Part shown: in pieces, positions 29,388-39,671 of the stretch
Position numbering within the stretch: position 1 is the stretch's first letter
Layout: each line of letters starts with the position of its first letter
NCBI RefSeq assembly: GCF_016134045.1
Contig: NZ_CP065915.1
Coordinates: 1,798,001-1,862,000 of the forward strand
Length of the DNA stretch: 64,000 bases
Direction: 5' to 3'
DNA from: Pelagovum pacificum
Lineage (GTDB): Bacteria > Pseudomonadota > Alphaproteobacteria > Rhodobacterales > Rhodobacteraceae
The notes under the pieces: generated by a model
What the model saw: the letters and a program-made list of their open reading frames with translations, nothing else
Told to the model about the DNA's origin: nothing
Databases searched by the model: none
Position numbers and translations under genes: made by a program

Positions 29388-30689
29388 ATGATGCCACGCG
29401 CCAAACTGAAGGAGCAGAAGCGCGACGCGACAGAGGCGCGGCTGGCGGGAATGACCCTGCCGGACAGCGCCGGCTGGCTGCGTGACGCGCGCAACGCCGC
29501 GCTGGCCCGGGTTACCGACATGGGCCTGCCGCATCCGCGCGACGAATACTGGAAATTCACCAACCCGCGCACGCTGACCGACAGCGAAGTGCCCGCCGCC
29601 GCCGTCCTCGAGGACGACGAGGCGGAGATCTTCGACGGTATCGAGAGCCTCAAGATCGTCTTCGTCGATGGTGTCTTCGATGCAGACGCCTCCGACGATC
29701 TGTCGCTCGAGGGGATCGAGATCGACCGGCTCGCCAACGCGGCCGGAACCGACATCCACTGGGCGAAGGACCTTTACGGTGTGCTCGAGGCGAAAAGCCA
29801 TGGCCGGACGGACCGTCCGCTCGCGGCGCTGAACACGGCCTTCGCCACCGACGGTGTCGTGATCCGCGTCACCGGCAAGCCGAGCAAGCCGGTGCGTCTG
29901 GTTTACCTCCATAAATCAGAAACTTCCGATGCGTTCCTCCACCACTGCGTGAAGGTCGAGAAGGGGGCGGAGCTCAGCATCCTCGAAAGCGGACCGGGCG
30001 CCGCGCGCTTCTCCTCCGGGATGGAAATCGACATCGCCGACGAAGGGGCCTTTCACCTCGTCCGGTCGCAGGGACGCGATCATGAACGTCGCGCGGTGAC
30101 CGGCACGTTCGCGCGTCTTGGCCGCGAGTCGACGTTCAAGACCTTCACCATGACGGTCAATGGCGTGCTGACCCGCAACGAGGCGGTCGTCGAGATCAAC
30201 GGCGACGATGCAACGGCGCATATCGCGGGCACATGCCTTGGCGATGGCAAGGACTTCCATCACGACGACACTGTCTTCATCACCCACGACGCGGTGAATT
30301 GCGAAAGCCGGCAGGTCTTCAAGAAGGTTCTGCGCAACGGCGCGACGGGCGTCTTCCAGGGCAAGATCCTCGTCCAGCCCGGTGCCCAGAAGACCGACGG
30401 CTATCAGATCAGCCAGTCGCTCCTGCTGGATGAGAACGCGACGTTCCTGGCCAAGCCGGAGCTCGAGATCTACGCCGACGACGTGGCCTGTTCGCACGGC
30501 TCCACCTCCGGCGCGATCGACCGCGAGGCGATGTTCTACCTGCGCTCGCGCGGTGTCGGGGAACGGCAGGCGACCAACCTGCTGACGATCGCCTTCGTCG
30601 CCGAAGCGCTGGCGGAGATCGAGAACCCCGTCTTCGCCGAAGCCCTGCAAGAGCGGCTCGAAGGCTGGCTCTCGCGTCGCTACGGCTGA
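29388..30689 (+). CDS. sufD: Fe-S cluster assembly protein SufD
   Basis: This 433-residue structural partner of SufB is needed for iron acquisition by the scaffold. The N-terminus is helical with DEYWKFTNPRTL; the C-terminal beta-helix includes KILVQPGAQKTDGYQISQSLLL and the invariant CSHGSTSGAIDREAMFYLRSRG. ATGs occur at 29388 and 29391 (MMPRAKL). It directly follows sufC and its stop overlaps the next gene's start (TGATG). Confidence 0.94.
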   Translation: MMPRAKLKEQKRDATEARLAGMTLPDSAGWLRDARNAALARVTDMGLPHPRDEYWKFTNPRTLTDSEVPAAAVLEDDEAEIFDGIESLKIVFVDGVFDADASDDLSLEGIEIDRLANAAGTDIHWAKDLYGVLEAKSHGRTDRPLAALNTAFATDGVVIRVTGKPSKPVRLVYLHKSETSDAFLHHCVKVEKGAELSILESGPGAARFSSGMEIDIADEGAFHLVRSQGRDHERRAVTGTFARLGRESTFKTFTMTVNGVLTRNEAVVEINGDDATAHIAGTCLGDGKDFHHDDTVFITHDAVNCESRQVFKKVLRNGATGVFQGKILVQPGAQKTDGYQISQSLLLDENATFLAKPELEIYADDVACSHGSTSGAIDREAMFYLRSRGVGERQATNLLTIAFVAEALAEIENPVFAEALQERLEGWLSRRYG

Positions 30690-31192
30690 TGCCCGTCACC
30701 ACGGACATCGTGGCCTCCTGGCGCAGGCCGAGGACCGTCATGCGGCGGTTTCTCGACCAGGGCCAGCGGGAGGACCGGGCGCTCATCTTCCTGATGACCG
30801 CCTGTTTCCTGCTGTTCATCGCCCAGTTGCCGCGCCTCAGCCGCATCGTCGCCGGGTTCGAGGAACTGCCGGGCGGCGAAACGCCGGAGTTCACGGCGCT
30901 CGTCGCCTACGCATTCTTCGGCTCGATGTTCGTGTTGCCGCTCGTGTTCTACGGGCTTGCCGGGCTCAGCCACCTTGTCGCCCGACCGCTGGGCGGGCAG
31001 GGGAGCTGGTTCGGCGCCCGTCTCGCCCTGTTCTGGGCGCTGCTGGCGAGCACGCCGGCCGCATTGCTCTACGGGCTGGTGCGGGGCTTCATCGGTGTCG
31101 GCATCCAGGCGGCCCTCGTGGGCTTCATCTGGACCATCGCCTTCGTCGTGATCTGGCTGTTCTGCCTGACCGAAGCGGAAGCCGCCCGCTGA
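30689..31192 (+). CDS. Yip1-like membrane protein 1 of the suf operon
   Basis: The 167-residue integral membrane protein has an N-terminal cytoplasmic segment (about 1-30) and four predicted helices. It resembles the Yip1 superfamily in its helix layout and in the RRPRTVMRRFLDQGQREDRALIF opening. The role is unknown. Start and stop both overlap neighbours by one base (TGATG at each end), so it is firmly within the suf operon. Confidence 0.65.
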   Translation: MPVTTDIVASWRRPRTVMRRFLDQGQREDRALIFLMTACFLLFIAQLPRLSRIVAGFEELPGGETPEFTALVAYAFFGSMFVLPLVFYGLAGLSHLVARPLGGQGSWFGARLALFWALLASTPAALLYGLVRGFIGVGIQAALVGFIWTIAFVVIWLFCLTEAEAAR

Positions 31193-31781
31193 TGACGGAG
31201 GCCGGGCAGATGCTTCGCCTCATGGTGGCGACCGTGCAGGACCCGCCGCAAGTGGCGCGCGGCATGTTCGGCTTGGGCCTGCCGCGCTCCGTTTTGTGGC
31301 CGGCGCTGGCGCTGGTGGTGATCCTGTCGGTTCTGCTGGTCGCCCTCGCCAGCATCGTTCTGCCACCGGTGCCGCGGACCGAGTCGACGATCATGCTGAC
31401 GCCGATGTCCTACACGCTGATCCTCGCCGGATTGCTGACCATCTCGGTCTTCGCGCTGAACGGGGCGGCACAGATGCTCGGCGGGCACGGCCGGTTCGAG
31501 GATTCACTGCTAACCGTCATCTGGGTCACCGCCATTCAGGTCGTCGCCCAGGCGATCCAGATCGTGCTGACCCTCGCCGCACCGTTCCTGTCGGTCGTGT
31601 TCCTCACAGCGACGCTTGTCGTGTCGCTTTGGGTGCTCGTCCATTTCATCAACGAAGCGCACAAGTTTAATTCGCTCGGCCGCGCCTTCATGACGATCGT
31701 CGTGTCGGTGATCGGCGTGATTGTCGGCTCGACGATGTTGCTGAGCCTCATCTCCGCCATCGCCGGCAGAGGAGTATTCTG

Positions 31782-31782
<1 letters not shown>
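31192..31782 (+). CDS. Yip1-like membrane protein 2 of the suf operon
   Basis: The protein is 196 residues with four or five helices and the opening MLRLMVATVQDPPQVARGMFGLGLPRSVLW, which fits Yip1-family proteins. It is about the same size and topology as the gene before it and is likely its partner. Its stop overlaps the sufS start by one base. A role in Fe-S assembly is suggested only by position. Confidence 0.65.
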
Positions 31783-33002
<1,220 letters not shown>

Positions 33003-33075
33003 CGGCAAACTTCTCCTCACGCCGCCGGATAACCCGTTGCGCCGGGATCCCCGTGCCGCTATAGACCGCCCGCAG

Positions 33076-33152
<77 letters not shown>

Positions 33153-33373
33153 TTAAATCAACGGCTTAGCAACTTTCGATCTGACATCGGTTCGGTTTCG
33201 GTTCCGATGTCGCCGCTTTAGTCGTCTTGGATTCGTTCTTCCCTCATCTGCTGAGCGTCTTCTGAAACTGATGAGATGTGGTCTTGCTGATCCGCTGAGA
33301 GGCAGACCCGCTTGCTGCCTCCCGGCAGGATGTAGCCTTGTGGGGCAATTACGGAAAAGTCCTCAAGACCGCT
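33153..33373. other. Left end of the putative island, no gene seen
   Basis: A 221-base stretch between tRNA-Arg and the stop of the convergent NarL-type regulator gene. It contains CATCGG...CCGATG (33186-33207), an inverted repeat around TCGGTTCGGTTTCGGTTC. A 17-of-18 match to that 18-mer lies near the other end of the island (53179-53196). No coding region is supported. Confidence 0.5.
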
Positions 33374-34012
33374 TCAGATCAGCCCTCGTCGTATTGCTTC
33401 AGCGACAGCTTGAACGCGGTTATTCGCGTGAAGCTTCATGCATACGTCCTGAATCCTGCGCTTGACCGTCACTTCCGTCATGTGGAGCTGGTCGGCGATG
33501 TCCGACGTCCGGCCTCCCTCGGCGAGGATGCGAAGCATTTCGACGTCCTTCGGGTTCAGTCCGCTGTCCTGCCTGACCTGCTGATCCGCGAAACGGCTGT
33601 ATTCTTCCATCATAGTCGAGATCAGCTCCTCCGACAGAGTCCGACCGTTGCGATGGACAGTCCGGATCGCGTCGGCCAGCGTCTCGTAGGAATTGGACTT
33701 CAGCAGGTAGGCGTCCGCTTGCGCCGCGAGTGCGCCCACGAGGTACTCCCGATCTTCGTAGGTCGACAGGATCACGCAGGCGGGCGGGTTATCGACGGAC
33801 TTGAGCTTGCGGACCAGTTCGATGCCGTCGGTCGCGCCGAGCCGGATGTCGACGGTAATCACATCAGGCGCGCTCGAGCGGGCCAAGTCTCTTGCGTCCC
33901 TGGCGTTTCCGGCTTCGGACACCACAGTGATGTCTTCTTCGTCCTCGAGAACACTTCGGACGCCTTGCCGGAAGATCTCATGATCGTCGACGATCATCAC
34001 CCGGATTGTCAT
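33374..34012 (-). CDS. NarL/FixJ-type response regulator
   Basis: The 212-residue regulator has an N-terminal receiver (VMIVDDHEIFRQGV, residues 5-18; phospho-acceptor D55 in DVITVDIRLG; conserved K in YLLKSNSYETL). A LuxR-type helix-turn-helix at the C-terminus (GLNPKDVEMLRILAEGGRTS, then MTEVTVKRRIQDVCMKLH) completes it. The ATG overlaps the stop of the sensor kinase by one base (TAATG), so they form a pair. It probably controls the ABC importer/amidohydrolase genes further up the same operon. Confidence 0.92.
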   Translation of the reverse strand: MTIRVMIVDDHEIFRQGVRSVLEDEEDITVVSEAGNARDARDLARSSAPDVITVDIRLGATDGIELVRKLKSVDNPPACVILSTYEDREYLVGALAAQADAYLLKSNSYETLADAIRTVHRNGRTLSEELISTMMEEYSRFADQQVRQDSGLNPKDVEMLRILAEGGRTSDIADQLHMTEVTVKRRIQDVCMKLHANNRVQAVAEAIRRGLI

Positions 34013-36261
34013 TATGCAGCCTGTTGCCGTGGAAGTCTGAGTTCGAGACGTGTGCCTGTCCCCGGGATGGCGGAGAGGACGAGCTCGGCACCGATCGCGT
34101 GGCTTCTCTCGCGCATACCGATAAGGCCGAGACCGCCTTGCGCCGCATCTTCCGAAAATCCGCGCCCGTCATCTTCGATTGAAACCGTGACTATGTCGCT
34201 GTCGAAGGCAACGACGAGAGCCAGCTTGCGAGCATCCGCATGGCGGACGCAGTTCTGGCAAGCCTCCTGGATGATCCGGTAGATCGCCAGTTCGATGTCA
34301 GCGGTCAGCGGGCGTGGTGTTCCGATCACCTGCATGTCGACTTTGAGGTTAGTGATCCGCCGAAGCCCGCCCGCGTGATTTTCGAGGGCTGCTACAAGGC
34401 CCATCTCGTCGAGCAGCGTGGGCCGGAGCGCGTAAATTATCTGCTTCATCTCGTTGAGCGTCGCGTCGAGCGTGCGCTGGCATTCGGTCGTTCGCCGCTC
34501 GAGGTCGGGCTGGTCGGAGACGCGCCGCCGGATACTCTGAAGCTGGTAAGTCGCGGCAAGGATCGACTGTGCGGCGCTGTCGTGCAGGTCATGGGCGATC
34601 CGCTTGCGCTCGGTCTCCTGGATATCGACGAGCCGCCGCCACAAAGCTCGCAGAGCTTCAGCCTTTTCGCTGATATCCTGATGAGCCTGCTCGAGCTGCC
34701 GGGTCCGCTCGGTCACTTTCAGCTCCAGCGCAGAGCTGAGGTGGCGGGCAGCGTCGTAGAGCCGAGCATTCTCGATCGCGACGACAGCCTGCTCCGCGAA
34801 GGCCCGGACGATCCGCTCATGGTCGGCGCTGAAGAAGCCGGGCTCCGGCCAGTCGACGCAGAGCCAGCCGATACAATCCGTACCGTGGACCAAGGGAGCC
34901 GCCAGCCAGGAAACGATCTGCTCCGTCCCCGGCTGCCAAGTCCAGAACTCGTGTTCCCGCACGTCGGCAAGGCGGAGTGTTTCATGATTTTCGACGACCG
35001 GCTTTGCCAGTGGCGTCTCACCGACGTCGAAGGAATGGCTCAGCACAAGGTCGTTGTCGGGAAACCCGACCGCCGCGACTACGCGCATCCGTCCGTCGTC
35101 CGACCTGAGGGTCACGCGACTTCCGCAATAGGGCACGACCCGTCGCAACTCCCGCAGCACGGCGTCGAGGACATATCGCGGTTCGAGTTGGGAGGAGATG
35201 ATGCGCGACACCTCCGCCAGCGTCGATGAAAGCTGCCGCTCCGCGCGTTCGGCGGCGAAGAGCCTCTGCTGTTCGATCACCGGCGCAATCTGGTCGGCGA
35301 CTGTCTGCAACAGGATGACGTCCTGCCTCGGAAAGGCCGCGTGTTCCTCACTCTGGATATCGAGAACGCCAATGACCCGCTGTCCGATGCGCAAAGGCAG
35401 CGCGAGCTCCGAGGCCGTCGCGGGAAGCGCCCTGTTGGCGACGAAATGAGGGTCGCGGGACACGTCGGGCGAATTCCACAGTTGTCCGGTTTCGGCCACG
35501 CGTCCGATAATGCCCTGGCCAACGCGAACACTGGGGCTCGATTTCGCCATCTGCTCGGCGTGGGGGCTGTCAGCATGGCTGAGACGCACGGTGCCCTCCG
35601 GCGCGTTCGTCAGCAGGATCTGGATATGGTCGTAGCCGAGCGACTGTCGCAGCAGCCGGCAGATTTCTTCGAACAACGCCGCTTGGTCGTGGGTGGTCGT
35701 CAGCCGCTGGCCGAGCTTGTGGATGAGCGACAGGTGGCCCCGGATATGGTCAATCTGCTGCCTTTGGGAAAAGCTGTCGATCCGGCCTGCCATTTCATCG
35801 GCGATCAGGTCGACCAGAGCCGAGGCATCCGTCGTGTCGGAGGACCGGCGCGGCAGCCCCATGAGTACGGTCCCGACCCGCCCGTCCGGCGTGTCCAGCC
35901 GCGATGTCGCGAGCCGGCACCCATGGGCGACACTCTGTGTGGCGATCGGACCCGGATCGCAGGATCCGAGCTGACCCTTCAGGCCCGACATCATGCGATG
36001 GAGCGGCGCGGGGACCTGGCCTTCGACGATCAGCATCGCGTCCGCCTCATGACCGAGGATGATGGCACCCCATTGCGCTCCGGCGATCTTCAGTCCACGC
36101 ACGAGCCGCCGTCGCAGTTCCCCGATCTCGATGCTGTTGATCGACAAGTTGCGCAACCGGTTGAGCCGGGACGCGTAGAGACCTTCCTCGTCATCGCGGT
36201 ACATCGGACGGGGGGCGCCAGTTCCTGGCTCGACCGCTCCGTTCGTCACTAGCATTCCCAC
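34012..36261 (-). CDS. GAF-domain sensor histidine kinase (NarX-like HisKA_3)
   Basis: The 749-residue kinase has no transmembrane helix, so it is a cytoplasmic sensor. Three GAF-like regions are seen (about residues 40-160, 185-335 and 345-505), then a coiled linker (about 505-550). HisKA_3 with RIAHDLHDSAAQSIL follows (H560 expected phospho-acceptor), then an HATPase domain (DDGRGF, GGLGLIGMRERS). The start is GTG 36261, with AAGGCGGA eight bases before; an ATG at 36255 is the alternative. It lies 19 bases after the amidohydrolase gene. Confidence 0.9.
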   Translation of the reverse strand: MGMLVTNGAVEPGTGAPRPMYRDDEEGLYASRLNRLRNLSINSIEIGELRRRLVRGLKIAGAQWGAIILGHEADAMLIVEGQVPAPLHRMMSGLKGQLGSCDPGPIATQSVAHGCRLATSRLDTPDGRVGTVLMGLPRRSSDTTDASALVDLIADEMAGRIDSFSQRQQIDHIRGHLSLIHKLGQRLTTTHDQAALFEEICRLLRQSLGYDHIQILLTNAPEGTVRLSHADSPHAEQMAKSSPSVRVGQGIIGRVAETGQLWNSPDVSRDPHFVANRALPATASELALPLRIGQRVIGVLDIQSEEHAAFPRQDVILLQTVADQIAPVIEQQRLFAAERAERQLSSTLAEVSRIISSQLEPRYVLDAVLRELRRVVPYCGSRVTLRSDDGRMRVVAAVGFPDNDLVLSHSFDVGETPLAKPVVENHETLRLADVREHEFWTWQPGTEQIVSWLAAPLVHGTDCIGWLCVDWPEPGFFSADHERIVRAFAEQAVVAIENARLYDAARHLSSALELKVTERTRQLEQAHQDISEKAEALRALWRRLVDIQETERKRIAHDLHDSAAQSILAATYQLQSIRRRVSDQPDLERRTTECQRTLDATLNEMKQIIYALRPTLLDEMGLVAALENHAGGLRRITNLKVDMQVIGTPRPLTADIELAIYRIIQEACQNCVRHADARKLALVVAFDSDIVTVSIEDDGRGFSEDAAQGGLGLIGMRERSHAIGAELVLSAIPGTGTRLELRLPRQQAA

Positions 36262-36280
36262 GTCCGTGTCCGCCTTTATC

Positions 36281-37657
36281 TCAATCAGTCAGTGCCGTTG
36301 CAGGAACATCCGCGACCGCATTCAGGAACCTTCCACCACCGACAGGCGCCGCACCAAGACCTTCCCCGTGGATCATTTTACCACGCAGGAAGGTTGCGTC
36401 GACAGTGCCCCTGAAAGTCTGCCCGGCATAGGCACTGTGAGGGTGCCGATAGGCGAGATCCGACGCCTTCAGCGTGAATGCCTTGTCCAGGTCGACGATG
36501 ACCAGATCCGCATCGGAACCGGGCGCGATGGTTCCCTTCCTGGGGTACTGGCCGAGCAGGCGAGCCGGGTTCGCCGACATCATCCGTGCGACGGCACTTA
36601 GCGGCAGGCCCCGTCGGTGGACGCCCTCTGTCAGGATCGCGTTAAGCCCGGATTGGATGCCCGAAATGCCACCCCATGCCTTGAAGATGTCGTCGGTGCC
36701 TGCCTCCTTGTCAGCGAGCGGGCACGGGGAGTGGTCCGATGCGATGATATCGACGTCTCCGCTCAGCACGCGTGCCCACAATTCCTCGCGGATTTCGGCG
36801 GACCGAAGGGGCGGGGCGCACTTCGCGAAGGGGCCGACGGTATGGAGATCATCCTCGGTAAAGAACAGGTAGTGAGGACAGGTTTCGTTCGTGACATCTT
36901 GCCTGGCCTCCCGCGCGGCGGTGACGAGGTCGATACCTTCGGCCGTCGAGACATGGACGATGTGGAGCCGGCAACCCACACCGGCGGCCAGCGCGATTGC
37001 CGACGCGATCGCCCTGACCTCTGCCTCCACCGGGCGGGCTTCGCCCCAAGCCTTCGGATCACGCCGACCATCCGCGATCAGGGTGCGGGTCAGCCGAGAG
37101 GTCAGTGCCTCGTCTTCGGCGTGAACGGCGAGAAAGGATCCCGCCTGTCGTATCCTTCTCGCCCCGATATGGAGGTCATCAATGGAGACATGGGGAAACT
37201 CGTCCGATCCTCGGCACATGAATGCTTTGAACCCGGTGACGCCTTCCCGCGCGAGGGGTCCGATCTCATGCTCGTTTCCGGGCACGACGCCGCCCCACAG
37301 GGTATAATCCACGACCGAGGTCCGCGCCGACTCCAGCTTCAGGCGAAGCGCGGAAACGTCCGTGGTCGGGGGTATCGCGTTCAGCGGCATCTCGGCGACA
37401 GACGTGATGCCACCAGCCGCGGCTGACCGGCTGCCGGTCAGCCAGCCTTCCCAGTCACGTCCGGGCTCGGAAAAGTGGACATGCGGATCAACGAGGCCGG
37501 AGAGCAGCACGCGCCCCCCGACCTCGACGACGTCACCCGGCCGGTCCGGCGTGCCTTCGACGACCTCTGTCACAACACCGCCCGCCACGACAACGCCGCC
37601 CAGGAAGTCGGCATCTTCCGTCACCACGCGAGCGTTGCGAAAGTAAGTCGCAGACAT
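36281..37657 (-). CDS. Cyclic amidohydrolase (allantoinase / dihydropyrimidinase / hydantoinase type)
   Basis: The 458-residue metal-dependent amidohydrolase has the metal-binding HxH in DPHVHFSEPG (about residues 58-67). GFKAFM carries the lysine that is carboxylated in this family (about 145-150). Also present are HAED (about 179), HIVHVSTAEG (about 235) and the catalytic Asp in SDHSPCPLADKEAG. The overall pattern is closest to allantoinase (AllB), but dihydroorotase- and hydantoinase-like activity cannot be separated by eye. Its neighbours (importer, two DUF6282-like hydrolases) suggest hydrolysis of an imported cyclic amide or ureide. Confidence 0.85.
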   Translation of the reverse strand: MSATYFRNARVVTEDADFLGGVVVAGGVVTEVVEGTPDRPGDVVEVGGRVLLSGLVDPHVHFSEPGRDWEGWLTGSRSAAAGGITSVAEMPLNAIPPTTDVSALRLKLESARTSVVDYTLWGGVVPGNEHEIGPLAREGVTGFKAFMCRGSDEFPHVSIDDLHIGARRIRQAGSFLAVHAEDEALTSRLTRTLIADGRRDPKAWGEARPVEAEVRAIASAIALAAGVGCRLHIVHVSTAEGIDLVTAAREARQDVTNETCPHYLFFTEDDLHTVGPFAKCAPPLRSAEIREELWARVLSGDVDIIASDHSPCPLADKEAGTDDIFKAWGGISGIQSGLNAILTEGVHRRGLPLSAVARMMSANPARLLGQYPRKGTIAPGSDADLVIVDLDKAFTLKASDLAYRHPHSAYAGQTFRGTVDATFLRGKMIHGEGLGAAPVGGGRFLNAVADVPATALTD

Positions 37658-37659
37658 GC

Positions 37660-38655
37660 TCAGTCGTCCAGACCGATGAGGCGCGCCGGGTTCGTGGCGG
37701 TCATCGTGCGGATCTCCTCGACCGAGAATCCGAAGTAGAGCAACATCGAAATCATCATCCTCATGCCTTCGACTGGCGACGGCAGCACCCGCACGCCATA
37801 GTCCGTCGCCAGAACAAACTGCTCGGGCCCCACGTCGCGAATACCCTGCATCCAGCGCATCGCCTTGCCGTGGACGACAGAGTGCATGTCCATCAGCTCC
37901 CGCTCCACGTAGTAATGGGTGTGCGGCATTGCGGGGCCGCCGAAGTCGACGGCGCAGGCTTCGAGGAACACACCCTTCGCGGCAAGGGATTTCTGATCTT
38001 CGATGGACAAGAGCGCTCGGGCGGGGTGGGCGACGAGGATCTTCGCGACACCGGCGGCCTGCGCGAGTTCGACAATGCGCAACGCTTCTTCACCCGAGAC
38101 ATGCCCGGTGTTGAGATACACCTCGGGCCGCTCCGCCACCATGTCGAGGATTTCCTTCAGCGCGTCCGGCGGCTCGCCTTCGAGCGGAATTCGGATCGCC
38201 CTTGCCAGCTCCTTTTCCGAGAAGCCGGGCACAGCGTCCTTGAAAGGCACGAGTTTGCCATCGACGAGCGCGGACTCGGTCAGCGCCGAATGATAGGTAC
38301 AGTGCGAACCGAAGGAGATCATCCGGCAGCCGTCGCCGAGGTTCAGTGCCGTCTTCACAGCGCGGGGGTTCATCCCGTCATGGCAAGAGTTCATCAGGTA
38401 GCCGCCGAACGTGCGGAAATCTCTTACAAAACGGTTCACCATCCACGCGGTGCCGGAGGCCCAGCCGAAGACGTCGTAGTAGAGTACGGTACGAAGTCCC
38501 GCGTCGCGGGCCATCTCCGCCACCTGAATCGGGTCGAAGTGCCCGGGGTTCGAGCGCAGGACCGGGCCCGCATGGACGTGGCTGTCAATGGCGCCGATCA
38601 GCAGCTCCTCTGGCAGTTCCATCGTCCGGTTGTAGAAAGGTTCGTAAGTTGCCAT
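37660..38655 (-). CDS. DUF6282-like metal-dependent hydrolase, paralogue 1
   Basis: The protein has 331 residues. GAIDSHVHAGPVLRSNPGH (about 21-39) supplies an HxH metal site of the amidohydrolase superfamily. YYDVFGWASGTAWMVNRF, SFGSHCTYH, LNTGHVSGEEALRI, VAHPAR and ATDYG follow in order, a TIM-barrel arrangement. I recognise it as similar to DUF6282 proteins. The start is ATG 38655, with GAGGGG eight bases before it; a GTG at 38670 overlaps the upstream stop and is less likely. The reaction is unknown. Confidence 0.75.
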   Translation of the reverse strand: MATYEPFYNRTMELPEELLIGAIDSHVHAGPVLRSNPGHFDPIQVAEMARDAGLRTVLYYDVFGWASGTAWMVNRFVRDFRTFGGYLMNSCHDGMNPRAVKTALNLGDGCRMISFGSHCTYHSALTESALVDGKLVPFKDAVPGFSEKELARAIRIPLEGEPPDALKEILDMVAERPEVYLNTGHVSGEEALRIVELAQAAGVAKILVAHPARALLSIEDQKSLAAKGVFLEACAVDFGGPAMPHTHYYVERELMDMHSVVHGKAMRWMQGIRDVGPEQFVLATDYGVRVLPSPVEGMRMMISMLLYFGFSVEEIRTMTATNPARLIGLDD

Positions 38656-38666
38656 GTCGCTGCCCC

Positions 38667-39671
38667 TCACGCCGCTTCCAGGCCGAGCAGCCGGGCCGGG
38701 TTGTGAGCGGTCATGGTTCGGATCTCCTCAGGCGTGAACTCGTAGTCGAGCAGGGTGGTGATGAGCGTGCGCATCCCTTGCACGGCGGAGCTTGCCGCGC
38801 GGATGCCGTAGTCGGTGCCGAGCACGAAATGCTCGGGTCCGACCTCTCGGATGTCAGCCATCCACTGTGCCGCCGAAGGCCGCATCCGAGGCAGGTCGCC
38901 CGAGCGGTCCATGTATTCGCGCTCCACGTAGTAGTGCGTGCGCGGCGCGTGGGGGTAGAGCCAGTCGACAAGACACCCCTCGAGGAATGCGCCACGGCGC
39001 GCGGCGGCTTTCTGTTCTTCGACCGACAACTGCTGACGGGCAGGGTGGGCGATAAGCACTTTCTGCACCTTGAATTCCTCGGCGAGGTCAAGGATGCGCA
39101 GCACCTCCGGCCCCGAGACATGGCCCGTATTGAGGTAGACGTCCGGATGATCGGCGACCATCTGGAAGATCTCGGCGAGGTCGTCGGAGATCGGCCCCTC
39201 GGTCGGGATCTTTACGGCGCGGGGCATCTCCTCTTCGGCGAACTTAGGGTAGGCGTCCTTCAGCGGTACCAGTTCTCCGTCGATGAGCGCGGATTCCCGG
39301 CTGGCCTGAAAGTGCGTGCAGTGCGAGCCGAAACTGATGAAGCAACAGCCGCCTTCCATGTAGAGGGCGGTGCGGACCGAGCGCGGGTTGATGCCGCCGT
39401 GACAGGAATTCATCAGGTACCCGCCGAAGGTCTGGATGCCCGGAACGTGACGATTGACCATCCATGCCGTGCCCGACGCCCAGCCGAACACGTCGTAGAA
39501 GACGATCGCCCGCATCCCGGCCTCGCGCGCCTCGATGGCGGCTTCGAACGGATCCTGGTGGCCGGGATTGGACCGCAGCACCGGGCCGGCATGGACGTGG
39601 CTGTCGATGGCGCCGACCAGCAGTTCGGAAGGCAGGTCCATCGACCTGTTGTAGAACGTCTCGGAGATCAT
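38667..39671 (-). CDS. DUF6282-like metal-dependent hydrolase, paralogue 2
   Basis: The product is 334 residues, clearly a duplicate of the gene downstream of it. Shared blocks include GAIDSHVHAGPVLRSNPGH, YDVFGWASGTAWMVNR, FGGYLMNSCH, SFGSHCTH, VYLNTGHVSG, IAHPAR and TDYG, so all metal-site residues are conserved in both. It overlaps the ABC ATPase gene by four bases (ATGA). A hetero-oligomer or two related substrates are possible; neither is proven. Confidence 0.75.
   Translation of the reverse strand: MISETFYNRSMDLPSELLVGAIDSHVHAGPVLRSNPGHQDPFEAAIEAREAGMRAIVFYDVFGWASGTAWMVNRHVPGIQTFGGYLMNSCHGGINPRSVRTALYMEGGCCFISFGSHCTHFQASRESALIDGELVPLKDAYPKFAEEEMPRAVKIPTEGPISDDLAEIFQMVADHPDVYLNTGHVSGPEVLRILDLAEEFKVQKVLIAHPARQQLSVEEQKAAARRGAFLEGCLVDWLYPHAPRTHYYVEREYMDRSGDLPRMRPSAAQWMADIREVGPEHFVLGTDYGIRAASSAVQGMRTLITTLLDYEFTPEEIRTMTAHNPARLLGLEAA

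Noticed and set aside
28124..29755. 543-codon frame on the minus strand opposite sufC
   Set aside because: Shadow of SufC and its neighbours, without recognisable motifs.
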